Source: Rhabditoides inermis
Lineage: Eukaryota > Nematoda > Chromadorea > Rhabditida > Rhabditidae
Assembly (NCBI GenBank): GCA_963966185.1
Contig: CAWZYM010000301.1
Coordinates: 1,758,014 to 1,822,013, forward strand
Length of the DNA: 64,000 nucleotides
Direction of reading: 5' to 3'
A program made the translations under genes and the position numbers. Within the stretch, counting starts at the first letter, position 1. Each line of letters starts with the position of its first letter. Positions 62,814 through 64,000 of the stretch are shown in pieces. Below the pieces are notes generated by a model. It was not told the origin of the DNA. It was given only the letters and a program-made list of their open reading frames with translations, and searched no databases.

Positions 62814-64000
62814 CCACTCCACCCCTCCCTTCGTCGCTCTCATCCCACACCTTCTTGTTTCCTTCTCCCTCACTTCCTCCATTGCAGGGCACCGTGTTGA
62901 TGATCGGACAGGCTGATAAGGAGAAGATCAACGACGCCGTTGATGTCAACGCCGACTTCACTGCGGTCAGTAGACACACATCGTACAAATTATAGTTGAC
63001 AATTCACCTAAAAAATGATATTATACTGATGAAAAGTTAATGGAAACATCAAATAACATCTACTAAACCTGAAAACTAGAACTTTTGTCATAATTTTAAA
63101 CTATTTTTTGCCCCAAAAAATAGTTGATTTTGAATGCTTTATGGGTAAAAAGTGAGGTACATCACAGCTGAATGTCTAAAACGTCTTGAATGACGGGAAT
63201 TTTAAATATATTTTGATATGAAATTCAGTTTATAGCATAAACTGAAGTCGTAGAAGCCGATAAACATATTCCCTATGTGATACGCATCTCGAGTTCTAGC
63301 CAGAACTTGTAAAGCGCGTTATAGCCAGAACTTGTAAATCGCGCCAATTCAAATTCGAAATTTTTCCGATTGCGGATCAATAAAATTGTCACTTTAAATA
63401 TGCAAACATTATTAACGACCACACACCATCTACATAGACCCATGATCGCGGTGAGAAACATAACACATCTGAATCTGAATCTATTTATCTCGAATCAAGT
63501 AGCACATAAAATCGATTACGTAAATTACGGTGGGATACGGTAAAATACAGTAATACGATGCCTACTGCGAGTTCCAACAACACGGATTTCGGTTGTTCCG
63601 TGGATGCGTACGTGTTGTTGGTGATGCTTGTCATCCCCTGCTTGCGGCTTCTGGGGAAGTTTCGATCTCTGCGGTGGAAGATCCGGGCTTCAACGATCGA
63701 TCGCGAAGAGACGTCTCCGAGAGTGTCATCGTCTTCGAGGATTCCTCTCCAGTCTCAATGCCGTAGATGTAGAGAGTAGCAAAATCGAGTACCAGTCCAG
63801 TTAGTGTCCTCCGCCGCACAGCATTGTTCAGGGTCGGGGAATAACAGGGAAGGCACGCGACCGCGCGCTGGCAGAGAAATAAGAGGAATCATTGTAGAGA
63901 ACACATTGTAGAGACTTTTATAGGGGGAAACTGCCGTGCAATATCGAACAAATGTGTGAAACGGAAGTATGTGTGTTTGCAGCTCTTCCAAAGCGTGCCG
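58440..64000 (+). CDS. Multi-VWA-domain protein, copy 3 (runs off the window; disrupted)
   Basis: Starts with the same signal-peptide exon and continues past the truncation point of copy 2 into the third VWA-like unit. The last visible exon begins at about 63983. Up to about 61700 the exons are in frame and close to copy 2. Beyond it several single-base differences shift the frame: two deletions in the exon near 61770-61795, an extra G at its donor (61814), a lost G near 62402, and a lost G at the donor near 62753. Its promoter is split by the LTR element. It also carries a hairpin insertion (59845-59958) and a retroposon (63469-63899) in introns. Probably a decaying copy, unless the indels are sequencing errors. 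Confidence 0.75.
59845..59958. repeat. Perfect 53-bp-arm hairpin
   Basis: Arms 59845-59897 and 59906-59958 are exact reverse complements around an 8-nt loop (TATTGGCT). The right arm's outer 37 bases or so are normal intron sequence shared with the other copies. The left arm and centre are additional. Confidence 0.95.
63469..63899 (-). mobile_element. Retroposed element (SINE or truncated LINE end), copy 2
   Basis: A 431-bp insertion in an intron of VWA copy 3, inverted relative to the copy at 26970-27384. Target duplication AACACAT at 63462-63468 and 63900-63906. The microsatellite tail reads CTGAATCTGAATC on the plus strand. It is about 16 bp longer at its 5' end than copy 1 and lacks some internal bases, the pattern of independent 5'-truncated insertions. 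VWA copy 1 (near 40115) shows the empty site. Confidence 0.85.

Noticed and set aside
63558..63779. Plus-strand open frame with a hydrophobic start
   Set aside because: It is the antisense of the retroposed element, also present opposite the copy at 27021-27254.

Overview
This is animal nuclear DNA. Genes are broken by many short to medium introns ending in TTTTCAG-like acceptors. Several start codons lie 1-4 bases after such an acceptor, as in trans-spliced genes. Together with a receptor guanylyl cyclase, a GT14 glycosyltransferase and a sphingomyelin-synthase-family gene, this suggests a nematode or a close relative. The species cannot be fixed from the sequence. All genes were assembled by eye from ORF fragments and splice sites, so exon ends are predictions.

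Layout. 1178-13182 (minus): receptor-type guanylyl cyclase with ligand-binding ectodomain, one membrane helix, pseudokinase and cyclase domains. A 4.2-kb intron in its cyclase domain holds a near-complete CR1-like non-LTR retrotransposon (about 2280-6250). 13387-18395 (minus): Nup88-like nucleoporin, about 200 bp upstream of the cyclase on the same strand, possibly an operon. 18400-24086: gene-poor, with tRNA-like promoter elements, a foldback element and degenerate repeats. 24087-26878 (plus): GT14 (core-2/I-branching type) glycosyltransferase. 26970-27384: a retroposed element with target-site duplication. 29743-34366 (plus): sphingomyelin-synthase-family gene (SMS/SMSr). 35027-41777 (plus): secreted protein with several von Willebrand A (VWA) domains.

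42456-64000 is a complex tandem duplication. The unit is the 3' half of the SMS gene (exons 5-9) plus the 5' half of the VWA gene, with a 7549-bp period. It yields one internal VWA fragment, two 5'-truncated SMS copies, one 3'-truncated VWA copy, and one further VWA copy that runs off the window. Later insertions date the steps: a TTAA-flanked MITE (in copies 2 and 3, not in 1), a MITE in the first VWA gene only, a 431-bp retroposon, and a 53-bp-arm perfect hairpin in the last VWA copy.

The most unusual object is a 2283-bp LTR element (56053-58335). It has identical 229-bp LTRs, a 4-bp target duplication and a single Gag-like ORF with no pol. It sits 5 bp downstream of the TATA box of the last VWA copy.
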